A stretch of DNA of 64,000 nt from Arenibacter sp. F20364 (GCF_023015905.1 NZ_JALKBD010000013.1:62001-126000), one strand, 5' to 3'. Shown: positions 53,797-64,000, counted from the first letter of the stretch. Translations and numbers: made by a program. Notes: generated from the letters alone by a model not told the origin.

Positions 53797-54945
53797 TTAT
53801 TTAATGATTACTTCATTGTCCAAAATAGTATAGTCAATGGCCCAGCTTTTATTGAATGATTCTAAAACCTCGTCTATTGTTTCTATGTCAAAAGTGGCAT
53901 CGAATAATTGCTCCTCCAGATGGCTATTATTATTAATTATATTAACGTTATAATGGCGTTGTAAAGCTTCCCGAATTTGTTTGAAAGAGGTATTGCGGAA
54001 AACCAATTTCCCTTTCACCCATGCCGTGTAAAGACCTGTATCTACATTGCTCACGGATATTTCATTACTATTTTTATGCCATTCCGCTTTGTTACCAGGT
54101 TTTAACTTCACAGATTCCAAATCGGAAGTCCCTTCTTCCGTTCTCAGCAATTCAACAGCTCCTTCCACCAAGACAGTATTAATATTAGCATCTTCTGGAT
54201 AGTGAGAAACATTAAATTTTGTACCTAGGACTTGAATATCAATTTCATTGGCATTTACCACAAAAGGATGTTTTTTATCTTCCTTAACATCAAAATAAGC
54301 CTCTCCTGTTAAAAAAACTTTTCGGCTAACTCCTTTGACAAAGGCTACAGGAAAACGTAGGGTAGTACCCGAATTCAAGTAAACATGGGTGCCATCCGAC
54401 AAAACAACATCAAATTTTTTACCATATGGCACGTTGATAGTATTATAAATCAATTTTTGATCTTCGGCTTTGGCCGTATAGCTCAATTGAGTATTGTTCT
54501 GTGTACCAATTATATTACCTTCTTCATCCTTTACTTCCCTGTTACCAGCAGTCTTCAGGGTTTCCACCTTACCATTACCCAAAATGATCGTAATGGATTC
54601 TTCTTTAGGTATCAAAATATTGGTTTCATCAGTTAAGGATCTCTCATGTTGGAAGAATATGCCTAAAGAAAAAAGTAATAAACTGATAGCAGCATATTTC
54701 AAAAAACCCTTAAAATTACTTCGGATTTTATCCTTTTTTATTTTTTGCAATAGATTTTTCTTGAGCTTATCCGTGTTCGGTCCGTTCATAGTAGTGACTA
54801 TCTCTAAATGTAATTGAATGTATTCCTGAAAAATTTTTGCATTACCATCAATTAAAATCCAATCGGACAAAATATCAAGTTCCTTTGCCGTTGCGTTGTT
54901 CGACAAATATTTAAGAATAAGCTTTTCCTCCTCTGATCCGATCAT
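53797..54945 (-). CDS. FecR-family anti-sigma factor
   Basis: A 382-residue inner-membrane regulator from the ATG at 54945 (MIGSEEEKLILKYLSNNAT); a TTG at 54978 would add 11 residues. Cytosolic N-terminal domain (about 1-75), one membrane helix (about 81-97, FLKYAAISLLLFSLGIFF), then the periplasmic FecR domain (VPYGKKFDVVLSDGTHVYLNSGTTLRFPVAF, YFDVKEDKKHPFVV) and C-terminal DUF4974 (LVFRNTSFKQIREALQRHYNV). Holds the divergent ECF sigma factor until the SusC ligand signal arrives. Confidence 0.94.
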   Translation of the reverse strand: MIGSEEEKLILKYLSNNATAKELDILSDWILIDGNAKIFQEYIQLHLEIVTTMNGPNTDKLKKNLLQKIKKDKIRSNFKGFLKYAAISLLLFSLGIFFQHERSLTDETNILIPKEESITIILGNGKVETLKTAGNREVKDEEGNIIGTQNNTQLSYTAKAEDQKLIYNTINVPYGKKFDVVLSDGTHVYLNSGTTLRFPVAFVKGVSRKVFLTGEAYFDVKEDKKHPFVVNANEIDIQVLGTKFNVSHYPEDANINTVLVEGAVELLRTEEGTSDLESVKLKPGNKAEWHKNSNEISVSNVDTGLYTAWVKGKLVFRNTSFKQIREALQRHYNVNIINNNSHLEEQLFDATFDIETIDEVLESFNKSWAIDYTILDNEVIIK

Positions 54946-55071
54946 TAAGTCCAAATCTTTATAGTAATGACACAGCAAGTTTACAATACCCTAACTTTTA
55001 ATTGATTTTTTTTTCATATTTGCAATAACCATTGCATTATTTTACGACCAACCTAAATTTTTATTGATTTT

Positions 55072-55665
55072 ATGAATATGGATGATAATGCTTTACTTAT
55101 AAAGCGTTTACAAAAAGGAGATGAAAAAGCATATGTAAATCTAGTAGATTTGTATAACCGGCGATTGTTTGGTTATGCACTTTCATTGACCAATGACCAC
55201 GCCCTTGCCGAAGATATTCTTCAGAATGTTTTTCTAAAAACCTGGGAAAAAAGAAAGAAACTCAACGTACATACTTCTTTACAAAACTATTTATTCAAGT
55301 CCGTATACAATGAATTTATAAATGCCTACAAGAAAAATCGTTCAACAATGATTCTGGAACACAAATATTTTGAAGGGCTGGAAAAAGCTGTTTATATTCA
55401 TAATGAGCAGTCCTTTGAGGCAATTATTGCCCAAATAACCAAGGAGATACAAAATCTCCCCCCCAAATGCCAGAGAATATTTGTCTTAAGCAAAAAAGAA
55501 GGGCTCACCAACATTGAAATTTCGGAACACCTAAACGTCTCCATAAAAACTGTTGAAGCTCAAATTACCAAGGCCTTTGGAATCCTTAGGGAAAAATTAG
55601 GCAAAAAATATGAGATGATAATGTTCCTTATCTTTGGTAGCGAAATTAAAGGATTGGCTAAATGA
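55072..55665 (+). CDS. ECF RNA polymerase sigma factor (FecI/sigma-70 type)
   Basis: A 197-residue sigma factor. Region 2: AYVNLVDLYNRRLFGYALSL...ILQNVFLKTWEKRKKL; region 4: LPPKCQRIFVLSKKEGLTNIEISEHLNVSIKTVEAQI. Expected to activate the susCD-sulfatase operon when released by the divergently encoded FecR protein. The start at 55072 gives a full region 2. A short hydrophobic tail is typical of the Bacteroidota subgroup. Confidence 0.94.
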   Translation: MNMDDNALLIKRLQKGDEKAYVNLVDLYNRRLFGYALSLTNDHALAEDILQNVFLKTWEKRKKLNVHTSLQNYLFKSVYNEFINAYKKNRSTMILEHKYFEGLEKAVYIHNEQSFEAIIAQITKEIQNLPPKCQRIFVLSKKEGLTNIEISEHLNVSIKTVEAQITKAFGILREKLGKKYEMIMFLIFGSEIKGLAK

Positions 55666-55857
55666 TTTTCTACGCCAATTATCTTTTTAAGGACTAATGC
55701 CAATTTCCGTGTACTTTCCTCGACTGTTGGTACCTCAATTCACACCTAACCCAATAAATACGGGTATTTAATACTTCTGTATCCAAAAAAGCAACCTACC
55801 CAAACAGGTCTATTGACATAGAATGAACTCTACGCTGTACAAAGATGCCAGAATATT

Positions 55858-56493
55858 TTAAGCATCCTTACCAATCATCCTTATAAACGGTTTTTCCCCG
55901 TGAAAAATAATAAGTACCATCAGAAGACCTATGACAATTAAAAATGCAACTTGAAGTTTAGAAAGCAATAGGTTCATACTTAATGCCTTATTGGACAAAT
56001 AGGTCAATTGACGCCCTTCAGAAAGCTGCACTTTGGAAAGTTTATCAAGATTGTTGCTAATTTTTGTAAATAGTGCACTGAATTCTTTTGAAGGTCCCAT
56101 TTCTGCAGATGCTTGTGTCTTAGACCATCCATTTTCCAAGGATTGTAATTCATTATAGTTTTCCTTAAGCAGTTCAAAATGGACCGCTTCATTGGGCGTT
56201 AATTTAGTTTTAGAAAAATTCTCCAGAAGTTCCGTAATACTTTTACCATTAGCATCATGGGCTGCATTCCCTTCCGCTGAGGTCATCTCCAACTCTTTCT
56301 GGTGAAAAAGGTTGTTAAGTCTATAGATGTACTCAAGGGCGACCACCCTATCTTCAAAAACTGAATTCACGGTATGGTCCGCAGTAGAGAAGTTTCTACT
56401 GTTTAATACATTGGATGTAAGCACCAATAAAAATGCTATTGTCAAGATAAAACCAGTATTAAGACGCTGTTTTAAGGTCAGTTTTTTAGACAT
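55858..56493 (-). CDS. Membrane protein with four-helix-bundle MCP-like sensor domain, no output domain
   Basis: A 211-residue protein with two membrane helices (about 13-32 and 182-201) flanking a periplasmic helical bundle like the 4HB_MCP ligand domain of chemoreceptors (FEDRVVALEYIYRLNNLFHQKELEM). It ends in the cytosol after FHGEKPFIRMIGKDA without HAMP or signalling domain, so it cannot signal alone in the usual way. It may sense through a partner or be a truncated receptor. Monocistronic. Confidence 0.8.
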   Translation of the reverse strand: MSKKLTLKQRLNTGFILTIAFLLVLTSNVLNSRNFSTADHTVNSVFEDRVVALEYIYRLNNLFHQKELEMTSAEGNAAHDANGKSITELLENFSKTKLTPNEAVHFELLKENYNELQSLENGWSKTQASAEMGPSKEFSALFTKISNNLDKLSKVQLSEGRQLTYLSNKALSMNLLLSKLQVAFLIVIGLLMVLIIFHGEKPFIRMIGKDA

Positions 56494-56561
56494 TCTTTTG
56501 TTTTATTAGGGTTTACATCGAATTATCAAATGCATATTAAGTTGTACACTTAGAATTAAAA

Positions 56562-56619
56562 AATCCGTCCAGTCCTTAATTAACTTGAGCCACTAAAACA
56601 ACTCGGAACTGGACGGATT
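56562..56619 (-). terminator. Terminator of the 56638-57006 gene
   Basis: A perfect 12-bp stem, AATCCGTCCAGT (56562-56573) with its complement (56608-56619), 34-base loop, followed on the minus strand by a T run. Confidence 0.65.
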
Positions 56620-56637
56620 AAACCAACCATTTAAATA

Positions 56638-57006
56638 TTAAATTCCCCTAAGCTCTCCCGATTCAAGTGCATCCCTTAAATCTGCAGATACAACGGTATG
56701 GAGACCAAAAAATCGTCCACCATCAGTCCTTTTGATCTTAGCCTGTAAGGTACCGTCCTTTTTTTCCTTTATGGACGTAACTACCACTTTAATTCCTTCC
56801 ATTTTTTTATAGTTGGCTATACCCCCGTTTTTAATAATAGTGTTCGCTCTTGGAAAATCTATATGCTTAAAACTAGGAGCGTCCGGACGCCCAATCCTAA
56901 GTATATCTCCTTCCTTTACTTCTTTTAGAACTTCGGGACTGCCACTTTGCGCATTAATGCCTAAGGTTGCCACCATGAATAAGACTGCAAAAAATAATTT
57001 TTTCAT
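56638..57006 (-). CDS. Small secreted protein, unknown
   Basis: A 122-residue protein with a signal peptide (MKKLFFAVLFMVATLGINAQ) and a beta-rich mature part (GDILRIGRPDAPSFKHIDFPRANTIIKNGGIANYKKMEG, VVVTSIKEKKDGTLQAKIKR). It resembles small secreted proteins seen widely in Flavobacteriia, but I do not know a function. Good terminator downstream. Confidence 0.75.
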   Translation of the reverse strand: MKKLFFAVLFMVATLGINAQSGSPEVLKEVKEGDILRIGRPDAPSFKHIDFPRANTIIKNGGIANYKKMEGIKVVVTSIKEKKDGTLQAKIKRTDGGRFFGLHTVVSADLRDALESGELRGI

Positions 57007-57748
57007 AACTGTGTTTTTAAAGGTTTTTAATCAATTTTTTCGTTTTTTATAAAAGCTTCAGAATTTCATTAATATCCGTTTGTTTTATTAAAGAATATCA
57101 TGAAACGCTTATAGCATATTTATGGGTCTGGAGCAAAGGTTATGCCATGGGCAAGGCGCATTTTTAACCCATATGCTAAACACCTGAAATACAAGGAGTA
57201 ATAACATCCGTAAAGTGTAGAGTCCGAAAATTTAATTGGGGAATTTCTCCCCAAATGGGATATTTTTCCCCAGTTAGTATTTGAACCATTGGCAAGGATT
57301 CAATTGATCCAAGCCAAAAGTTTGGGCTACTTAGTATTTGATTTAGTAGTATAAAGATTATCTGACTTTATTTGCTTGGATTATTTACTTTCTTAAATGG
57401 TTTTGGGTTCTATAAATTTTTATTCATAATTAAGGATGTTGATTGAACTATCCTCTATTCCATGATAGCTCTACTTTTGTTACCATTTTTCTATTGCTTT
57501 TCTAATAATAAGACTCCCATTTGGCGGCCAAAAACCAAAACAGTGGAGTGAAAATCGATAAATCCCATGTCTTCTAGTATTAGACTAACAATCTTCAATG
57601 TCATTATGTAAAAATTGCTATAGTCATCAATTCCTAAAAAATTTAACAATATACTTAAACAAATTATTGATAATTAGTTCGATTTCTACCCTTTTAACAT
57701 CCAATTAATTTTGTAACTTATACCAGTTAATTCTCTTACACTAAAATC
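57007..57748. other. Divergent intergenic region, 740 bp
   Basis: Long, AT-rich, no convincing gene. It contains inverted repeats TTGGGGA-N5-TCCCCAA (57236-57254) and a related TGGGATATTTTTCCCCA (57256-57272), and an exact TAATTTTG box at 57706-57713 as a -7 element for the molybdenum hydroxylase genes. Confidence 0.5.
57236..57272. promoter_or_regulatory. Paired GGGGA/TCCCC inverted repeats
   Basis: A perfect 7-5-7 repeat next to a second imperfect GGGA/TCCCC repeat, about 230 bases from the small secreted protein gene and 480 from the hydroxylase genes. Candidate regulator site; which gene it serves is open. Confidence 0.35.
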
Positions 57749-58213
57749 ATGGCAAATTTCAATCTAAAAATCAACGGAAAAACCCAACAATTGGATGTGG
57801 ATCCCACTACACCCATGCTTTGGGTATTGAGAGACCATCTAAAATTGGTCGGCACAAAATACGGTTGCGGCATCTCACAATGCGGTGCATGTACTATACA
57901 CCTTGATGATAATGCCGTACGCTCCTGTCAATTGCCCATTTCGGCAGTAGGTGATCAAAATATTACTACCATCGAAGGCCTATCCGAAAACGGCGACCAT
58001 CCCGTGCAACTGGCATGGATGGAGGAAGATGTGTATCAATGTGGATATTGTCAAGCTGGACAGATCATGAACGCTAGTGCTTTCCTTAAAAAGAATCCGA
58101 ATCCCACCGATGAGGAAATCGAAGGAGCTATGAACGGAAATATTTGTCGTTGCGGCACGTATACCCGCATTAAGAAAGCTATCAAGACTGCTGCCGATTC
58201 AAAAATCGCTTAA
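57749..58213 (+). CDS. [2Fe-2S] subunit of a xanthine-dehydrogenase-family molybdenum hydroxylase (IorA/CoxS-like)
   Basis: A 154-residue small subunit with two iron-sulfur clusters: plant-ferredoxin type ([14 protein letters not shown]...SC, about 43-63) and the helical-domain cluster ([10 protein letters not shown] and [10 protein letters not shown]). Transfers electrons from the molybdopterin subunit encoded next. No FAD subunit is present, as in isoquinoline oxidoreductase-like two-subunit enzymes, which pass electrons to cytochromes or other acceptors. Confidence 0.95.
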   Translation: MANFNLKINGKTQQLDVDPTTPMLWVLRDHLKLVGTKYGCGISQCGACTIHLDDNAVRSCQLPISAVGDQNITTIEGLSENGDHPVQLAWMEEDVYQCGYCQAGQIMNASAFLKKNPNPTDEEIEGAMNGNICRCGTYTRIKKAIKTAADSKIA

Positions 58214-58245
58214 AAATTGCTAGGTACATCAAAAAAAGAAAAATC

Positions 58246-60444
58246 ATGACACGGATAAAAACTCAATATAATCGTCGTTCCTTCATAAAGGTTTCAGCTG
58301 CCGCCGGTGGCGGTATGCTAATAGGTTTTAGCTGGCTTAACGGCTGCAATCCAAATACACCAGAACCGGAGCCCGGAGTGGCAATGCCCAAAGAATGGTT
58401 CGAAATCAACGGATATATCAAAATTGGGGATACGGGTTTAGTTACCATTTATTCGCCCAATCCGGAAATTGGACAAAATGTGCGGACGTCTATGCCGATG
58501 ATAGTGGCAGAAGAATTGGATGTACCATGGGAAAATGTTGTGGTGGAACAGGCACCCCTAAACACAGGTTGGTACCAGAATCAATTTGCAGGCGGAAGTT
58601 TGTCAATTCGTTTAAGCTGGAATGCACTGCGAATGGCTGGTGCAACGGGCCGAAGAATGTTAATGGAAGCTGCAGCAAAAGAATGGGGTGTTCAGGTGTC
58701 GGATTTGAACGCCAGCAACGGTGCAATCAAAGAAAAGAATGGAGAACGATCAGTCACTTATGGAGAGATAGCCTCCAAGGCTGTAGGAATTGAAGTACCT
58801 GAGGAAGTAGAACTTAAAGGAGTCAAAGACTTCAAATTAATCGGTACAAGTATCAAGAATGTAGATGGGAAGAAAATAGTTACCGGCCAACCCTTATTTG
58901 GACTTGATTTCCATAGGGATGGTATGCAACTGGCAATGATTCAGCACCCTCCTGCTTTTGGCATGACCGTCAAAGACTTTAACGAAGCGGAAATTAAAAG
59001 TATGCCAGGGATCAAGGATGCCTTTATTGTTGATACTACTGTTGAAGAACCTGGTGGATTCGACGAAAAAGGTTTCAAACAATTAATTGCTATAGTAGGC
59101 GATTCTACCTGGGAATTAATGCAGGCCAAAAAGGCCCTGAAAGCTAACTGGGAAACTACCGGAGAGTTGGAAAGTTCCGAAATACATGTAAAAAGATTGG
59201 AAAAAGCCTTGGTATCCGGGGAGATAATGGAAAGTAGAAAGGATGGAAATCCGGAAGCCACCTTTAAAAAAGCGGCCAAAATCATCGAAAGAACCTATAG
59301 TGCCCCTTTTATTGCACACAATACCTTGGAACCCATGAACTTTTTTGCCAATGTTACGGCAGATTCGGCAGAACTTATTGGTCCAACGCAAACTCCTGAA
59401 GCCTTGGAAGGTTCAGTTTCCAAATTATTGAACCTACCCCTGGAAAATGTTACCGTAAACATGACCCGCATAGGCGGGGGTTTTGGGAGAAGGCTTTATG
59501 TACATTTTGGTGTGGAAGCAGCTGCTATTTCCAAAAAAATAGGGGCTCCCGTTAAACTTATATATAGCAGGGAGGACGACATGACGCAGGGAACCTATCG
59601 CCCTACCTATCGTTCTGTCTATAAAGCAGGTCTCGATGAGAACAATAATCTTATCGCTTTCACTGTAAAGGGTGCCGGATTACCAGAAGGTCCTGTATTT
59701 CCAAACCGATTCCCTGCCGGGGCCGTTGAAAATTATTCGGCCGAAAAAATCAAGGCGCCAACCAATGTTACCACAGGAGCCTGGCGGGCACCAAGATCCA
59801 ATTTTACCGCAGGTGCCGAACAAGCATTTCTTGACGAAGTGGCGGAAGCAGCGGGCAAGGATCCTATAGATTTTCGTTTGGAATTGTTTGATCGTGCCAT
59901 AAATAACCCTGTAGGGGAAAAACATGAATACGAAGCAGAGCGGTATGCAGGAGTATTGAAACTGGTAAAGGAAAAAGCCAATTGGGGAGTAACAAAACCA
60001 GATGTTCATCGTGGGGTGGCTGCTTATTTTTGTCACTCGACCTATGTCGCGGAAGTATTTGACATGGTCCTCAACAATGGACAACCTGTTGTGGAAAAGG
60101 TATGGTGCGCCGTGGATTGTGGTATTGTGGTAAATAGAGATGCTGCTAAGAATATGATTCAAGGTGGTGTTATTGATGGTATTGGACATTCCATGTATAG
60201 CCAGCTGACCTTTGAAAATGGGGCACCCAACCAAATGAATTTTGACAAATATCAGTTGATCCGACACTCACAGGCACCAAAGGAAATTGAGGTCTTCTTT
60301 GTTGAAAATGAAATTGACCCAACCGGATTGGGTGAGCCAGGTCTTCCGCCTGCTATTGGAGCATTGGCCAATGCCCTGTACAAAGCCACTGGGCAGCGCC
60401 ATTATCATCAACCCTTTATGACCGAAAAACAAGTGGTGGGATAA
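58246..60444 (+). CDS. Molybdopterin-binding subunit, xanthine dehydrogenase family (IorB-like), Tat-exported
   Basis: A 732-residue catalytic subunit. N-terminal twin-arginine signal NRRSFIKVSAAAGGGMLIGF followed by a Cys, so it is exported and perhaps lipid-linked; the small subunit probably travels with it. Cofactor loops: GGGFGRR (about 406) and TGAWRAPR; the catalytic Glu is in GLGEPGLPPAIGA near the C-terminus. Oxidizes an aldehyde or N-heterocycle by adding water-derived oxygen; the substrate is unknown. In operon with the Fe-S subunit. Confidence 0.94.
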   Translation: MTRIKTQYNRRSFIKVSAAAGGGMLIGFSWLNGCNPNTPEPEPGVAMPKEWFEINGYIKIGDTGLVTIYSPNPEIGQNVRTSMPMIVAEELDVPWENVVVEQAPLNTGWYQNQFAGGSLSIRLSWNALRMAGATGRRMLMEAAAKEWGVQVSDLNASNGAIKEKNGERSVTYGEIASKAVGIEVPEEVELKGVKDFKLIGTSIKNVDGKKIVTGQPLFGLDFHRDGMQLAMIQHPPAFGMTVKDFNEAEIKSMPGIKDAFIVDTTVEEPGGFDEKGFKQLIAIVGDSTWELMQAKKALKANWETTGELESSEIHVKRLEKALVSGEIMESRKDGNPEATFKKAAKIIERTYSAPFIAHNTLEPMNFFANVTADSAELIGPTQTPEALEGSVSKLLNLPLENVTVNMTRIGGGFGRRLYVHFGVEAAAISKKIGAPVKLIYSREDDMTQGTYRPTYRSVYKAGLDENNNLIAFTVKGAGLPEGPVFPNRFPAGAVENYSAEKIKAPTNVTTGAWRAPRSNFTAGAEQAFLDEVAEAAGKDPIDFRLELFDRAINNPVGEKHEYEAERYAGVLKLVKEKANWGVTKPDVHRGVAAYFCHSTYVAEVFDMVLNNGQPVVEKVWCAVDCGIVVNRDAAKNMIQGGVIDGIGHSMYSQLTFENGAPNQMNFDKYQLIRHSQAPKEIEVFFVENEIDPTGLGEPGLPPAIGALANALYKATGQRHYHQPFMTEKQVVG

Positions 60445-60580
60445 GGCCGAATACACATTTCAATTACTTAGATCGATATTGTTCAAAACAATTTGGTTTT
60501 ACGAACTATTGCCTATTATGACATCCTTTTTTTACGGTATTTTGTATATTCCATTTACCTTGAAATCGAATTATCAATCG

Positions 60581-63500
60581 TTAAAACGAGTTGATGGTCA
60601 CCTGTATTTGATGCTTTCCCGGTGTTAACCGAAGTGATCCAAAAGCCATGTTTACCTTTTCCCCATTTACTATGATAACGTGATTATTGGAGGTCTGAAT
60701 TTTAAATTCGGCAACCATATTGGCAGGGATTTCTACGGTATATAACTGTGATCGCTGGTTTCGGTAAGTATACGTTGCCTTAATTGTCCCTTTTATAGTA
60801 GGAACTTCAATACTACTATTCTTTAAATCTCCCAACTGCGGTTTAATGGTGGCAATGCCAAAGCCGGGTGTTTTAGGTTGAATCCCCCAAAGTCCACGAG
60901 GAATGGCATTTGCAGGTACAGCACCCCATGCATGGTTCCAATCAAGATTGTTCTTATATTTTAAATCCCAAGCTTCCAGGGTAATGGTAGATCCAATACG
61001 GATCATATTGTACCAACTCCTGTCACTTGTATCCCTTAAAAGGTCCAAGGCGTAATCTGCCGCGCCCGCGTTGTATAGGCCATCCATCAAATATTGTGAG
61101 CCGTACACGCTGCAAGCCATTCCCCTAGACTTCACATGGTCGACTACCGACCTAATATGCTCATCAGGCACCATATTAAAGGCCAAAGGCAGCATATTGG
61201 CATGTAGGGCGGCATGGTCGGTTCCTATACCATCTACATAAACACCTCGTTTTGGGTCGAACATTTTTTCATTGACCGCTTTTTTAGCTTTGAGGGCGCG
61301 AAGTTCAAAATCTACCGCCTCTTGGGTTTTACCTAAAGCCTTGGCAAACTCGGCCATGATTATCATGTTCTGATAGTAAAATGCATTGACAACGGTATTA
61401 TAATCCCTAAAAACGTAGCCGTCGCGTTCTCCTTTATTTGATGGGTCTCCTCCCCAACCGGCAGAAGGCCAATCAACTATGTCCCTAAAGGTTTCCTTCA
61501 TGTTTTTTGGAAAACCCAGATTGGCCATAAGCTCAGGGGTCATTTTTTTGGAGGTAATCAATCCATCTTCGTTCGCAAGCTCATAAAGTGTTTTGTATTT
61601 TAATTGATCATAGTATTTTTCAATAAGCTCCGTATTGCCGGTGTACATATAATCAGCATAAAACATAAGTGCCACATGCTGTTGCCATTCCGTAGGCCAT
61701 GTGGGATGTTCCATAAAATACTCTATAGTCTGCCTGGCAATGGCATATTCACGGTCTGTTGTGTAATGGCTCAATTGATTCAAATAGGCGTCGGCCTCGT
61801 ACGGAATTCTTTCCCGATCACCATCTACGTAAAGTCCGTTAAAAGTAGTGGCCTTGATGGTGTACTTACAAAGGTCCCAAACCTGATTCAAAATATCATC
61901 GGAACTGCTAAAACTGCTGGAACCATCCTCCCAATAACTGTGATGGGCAAGTTGTGTAAAATTTTCAGCCGTAAAGGGTTCTTGGGCCCCTTCCACCTCG
62001 GCGTATCGGAAAGGCAATAGGACGGGGAAGCCTTCTGGCAAAGGAAGTGCTTTTCCGGGCAGGGTGTTTCTCTTGTCCGGTTTTATTTGAAGTTGATATT
62101 GGGTCTGTCTAGGGGTCACCGGTAATTTAATCTCTTGAAACCTAATATGGCTCTTTTCAAAGGGTTTCCTGTTGATATTTTCTCCCTCCAACTGTTCCCC
62201 AATTCGGAAAGTAAGGGTGTGGGCGGTTTTGGCCTTATAAGTGAAATCGATGGTAGCGAAGGCTGCCTTGCCAAAATCCACAAAATAGGTGTCACCTCTT
62301 TTTTCAAAGTGGACTGGTTTTATTTTATCAATCTGAAAACTATTTGGACTAGTGATCGTTGCTTTTGGACTGCCCATGGTAAAGGACTGACATTTCGAAT
62401 ATCGCGATAGCCTATTGTCCTGATCCCAAATACGCACTTTCCAAAAGTAGGTCTGGGCATTTACCAACGGCCCTCCCCCATGTTCTATTTCTGATGAGAC
62501 ATTATTTCTTATTTGCCCACTGTCCCAAACATCACCAATATTATTATTAATTTTTTCCAGGGATGAAGCTACCAATATTTGATAGGCCGATTGAGAAACT
62601 GCTCCATCTGGCACCACCCATCCGAATTCCGGTTTGGAATCGATTATGGTTACTCCGGCTGTATTTCTAATCCATTCAACAATTAAATTGGAGGGTCCTT
62701 TGGAATAATCGTCCGAAAGTTCAAGTAACAGGCTGTTGGTTTTTTTTCGAAAGGATTCAAGTTTATCGGCATATTTTGATTCTTTCGCAAGGTTGTTGAT
62801 TTCTTTTGGATCATCTTTTAAATTATAAAGTTCCTCAAAAGACTGGTCATTTACATAACGGAAGTATTTCCAATCTTGGGTACGTACCCCTTCACTAGGT
62901 GGTATATTCTCAAATTCCCAAAGATGTTCTATTAAAATGGTATCCCGTTCAAAATCGGTTTTGGGATTTTTAATGATGGGCATTAGGCTTTTGCCCTGCC
63001 ATCCGTTGGGTTGTTCTATTCCTGCCAAATCTAAAATGGTGGACGGAACATCAATGTTCAATGCCAAGGCATCGTTGTCCTTCTGTTTTTTTAAACGCGG
63101 GTCGAATACAATTAAAGGCACTCTTATTGAATTATCATATAGCAACCATTTTCCGGCAAGCTGGCGTTCCCCTAAGAAGTAGCCATTATCTCCCATCAAA
63201 ATGATTACGGTGTTCTTATCAAGTCCTTTTTTCTTTAGCTCCTCCCTTATCTTGGCAATTTCCCGATCTATGCCCGAAATCATCCTGTAATAACCCTTTA
63301 CGCTATGTTGGTATTTTTCAGGAGTGTCGTACCTCCAGGTCCAGCGCAAACGGTTAAAGCCATCCCGGACAAATTTTGGTTGTGCTTCAAAGTATTTGTC
63401 CTCCCCCAGTTCCGGTCCGGGCATATCGATGTTCTGAAGCAATCCATCGGATTCAGGTTGCCAAAAATATTGGTCTTCGGCATTGTCATGGGCATGGGGC

Positions 63501-64000
63501 GCACTAAAGCTCAACGAAAGGCAAAAAGGTTTATCAGATTTGGCGTCGGCAATATAATCTATAGCCTGTTGCCCCGTATATCGTGTAAGGTGCACCGTAT
63601 CTTTCCCCAAGGTCTTATAATAATATCCTCTTTTATCAGGATAGGCACCGTTACGGTCATAGGATTCATAAACATCGAACTGTTGGACCTGCTGATCATA
63701 TCTTACGCCATATTTTCCAAAAAAACCAGTGTGGTATCCATTGTTTTTTAATAAGGTCGGATAGGACTCGGCCATATAGCTATCCCTAATATTTCCAGTT
63801 TGAAAATTGTAACTGTGGGTGCGTTCGTAAAGCCCGGTTAGTATACTTGCCCTACTGGCCGCACAGATGGGAGTGGTTACAATGGCATTTTTAAAATAAG
63901 TGCCTTCTTGGGCCAATTTATCCATTTCCGGAGTGGAAATGAGTTTGTTGCCGGCATATCCCAGAGCATCAAAACGCTGGTCATCGGTCAAGATAAAGAT
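60581..64000 (-). CDS. Sulfatase fused to family 78-type alpha-L-rhamnosidase (5' end outside window)
   Basis: The frame continues past the window edge ([15 protein letters not shown] at 63992-64000 onward), so at least the signal peptide is missing; 1139 codons are visible. First 420 residues: S1 sulfatase with the metal Asp pair (TDDQR), formylglycine site CAASR (about residue 46 of the visible part), GKYGV, MGDNG and [14 protein letters not shown]. Then a fibronectin-like/beta-sandwich part and a six-hairpin alpha-L-rhamnosidase domain with the acid residues in [19 protein letters not shown] and C-terminal beta domain. Fusions of this kind are known from ulvan-degrading marine Flavobacteriia. 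It should desulfate and release rhamnose-type sugars at the cell surface or periplasm. Confidence 0.9.
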   Translation of the reverse strand: MFILTDDQRFDALGYAGNKLISTPEMDKLAQEGTYFKNAIVTTPICAASRASILTGLYERTHSYNFQTGNIRDSYMAESYPTLLKNNGYHTGFFGKYGVRYDQQVQQFDVYESYDRNGAYPDKRGYYYKTLGKDTVHLTRYTGQQAIDYIADAKSDKPFCLSLSFSAPHAHDNAEDQYFWQPESDGLLQNIDMPGPELGEDKYFEAQPKFVRDGFNRLRWTWRYDTPEKYQHSVKGYYRMISGIDREIAKIREELKKKGLDKNTVIILMGDNGYFLGERQLAGKWLLYDNSIRVPLIVFDPRLKKQKDNDALALNIDVPSTILDLAGIEQPNGWQGKSLMPIIKNPKTDFERDTILIEHLWEFENIPPSEGVRTQDWKYFRYVNDQSFEELYNLKDDPKEINNLAKESKYADKLESFRKKTNSLLLELSDDYSKGPSNLIVEWIRNTAGVTIIDSKPEFGWVVPDGAVSQSAYQILVASSLEKINNNIGDVWDSGQIRNNVSSEIEHGGGPLVNAQTYFWKVRIWDQDNRLSRYSKCQSFTMGSPKATITSPNSFQIDKIKPVHFEKRGDTYFVDFGKAAFATIDFTYKAKTAHTLTFRIGEQLEGENINRKPFEKSHIRFQEIKLPVTPRQTQYQLQIKPDKRNTLPGKALPLPEGFPVLLPFRYAEVEGAQEPFTAENFTQLAHHSYWEDGSSSFSSSDDILNQVWDLCKYTIKATTFNGLYVDGDRERIPYEADAYLNQLSHYTTDREYAIARQTIEYFMEHPTWPTEWQQHVALMFYADYMYTGNTELIEKYYDQLKYKTLYELANEDGLITSKKMTPELMANLGFPKNMKETFRDIVDWPSAGWGGDPSNKGERDGYVFRDYNTVVNAFYYQNMIIMAEFAKALGKTQEAVDFELRALKAKKAVNEKMFDPKRGVYVDGIGTDHAALHANMLPLAFNMVPDEHIRSVVDHVKSRGMACSVYGSQYLMDGLYNAGAADYALDLLRDTSDRSWYNMIRIGSTITLEAWDLKYKNNLDWNHAWGAVPANAIPRGLWGIQPKTPGFGIATIKPQLGDLKNSSIEVPTIKGTIKATYTYRNQRSQLYTVEIPANMVAEFKIQTSNNHVIIVNGEKVNMAFGSLRLTPGKHQIQVTINSF

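Noticed and set aside
59680-60267. 195-codon open frame antisense to the molybdopterin subunit gene
   Set aside because: No motif and wholly within a well-supported gene; shadow frame.

Overview
The window is the chromosome of a marine, polysaccharide-degrading member of the Flavobacteriaceae (Bacteroidota). Evidence: the gliding-motility pair gldF-gldG, a SusC/SusD pair with its own FecR anti-sigma and ECF sigma factor, several S1 sulfatases, secreted lipoproteins, and promoters of the Bacteroidota type (TTTG, about 20 bp, TAnnTTTG). I cannot name the genus from sequence alone; Arenibacter, Maribacter and Zobellia-like organisms fit.

1-24929 is mostly ordinary core genome. It holds the 5' part of guaB; a porin / FMN-binding / membrane-protein group; an esterase-cupin lipoprotein; an HMG-CoA-lyase-like enzyme with a LysE exporter; pyrD; pepT; a cytochrome-like VCBS lipoprotein; a cNMP/CBS/DUF294 protein coupled to a DEDDh exonuclease; purC with phoH; a SAM hydrolase; gldF-gldG; dnaN; and mnmE.

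24912-41553 is an integrated mobilizable island of about 16.6 kb sitting in the 3' end of mnmE. The last codons of mnmE (Phe-Cys-Ile-Gly-Lys-stop) recur at 41536-41553 as a second att copy. The island carries a tyrosine integrase at the mnmE side, a RES-domain protein, a group II intron relic, a Tat-exported oxidoreductase, and a replication/mobilization module (HTH, VirE-like ATPase, Toprim primase, candidate oriT, MobC-like protein, relaxase, membrane protein). A conflict-gene cargo follows: AbiE-type toxin-antitoxin, a primase-helicase of the TOTE type, ParDE and HigBA. The tail of the mobilization module occurs twice, at about 33990-34262 and 40293-40582. Both copies keep a long hairpin whose arms have changed in a compensatory way, so the cargo between them was probably brought in by fusion of two related elements or by exchange at this structured site.

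41554-45540 is a transition zone with a decayed gene, a dispersed GC-rich repeat (a second copy lies at 4693-4804), a PH-domain protein and a DUF5916/CBM9 outer-membrane protein that seems to have lost its signal peptide by a 1-base frameshift.

45575-64000 is a polysaccharide-utilization region. It has two lipoprotein sulfatases, SusD, SusC with an N-terminal signalling domain, FecR and a divergent ECF sigma factor, then two small envelope proteins, a two-subunit molybdenum hydroxylase, and the start-truncated part of a large sulfatase/alpha-L-rhamnosidase fusion. Such a fusion together with sulfatases suggests a sulfated rhamnose-containing polymer such as ulvan; this is inference.
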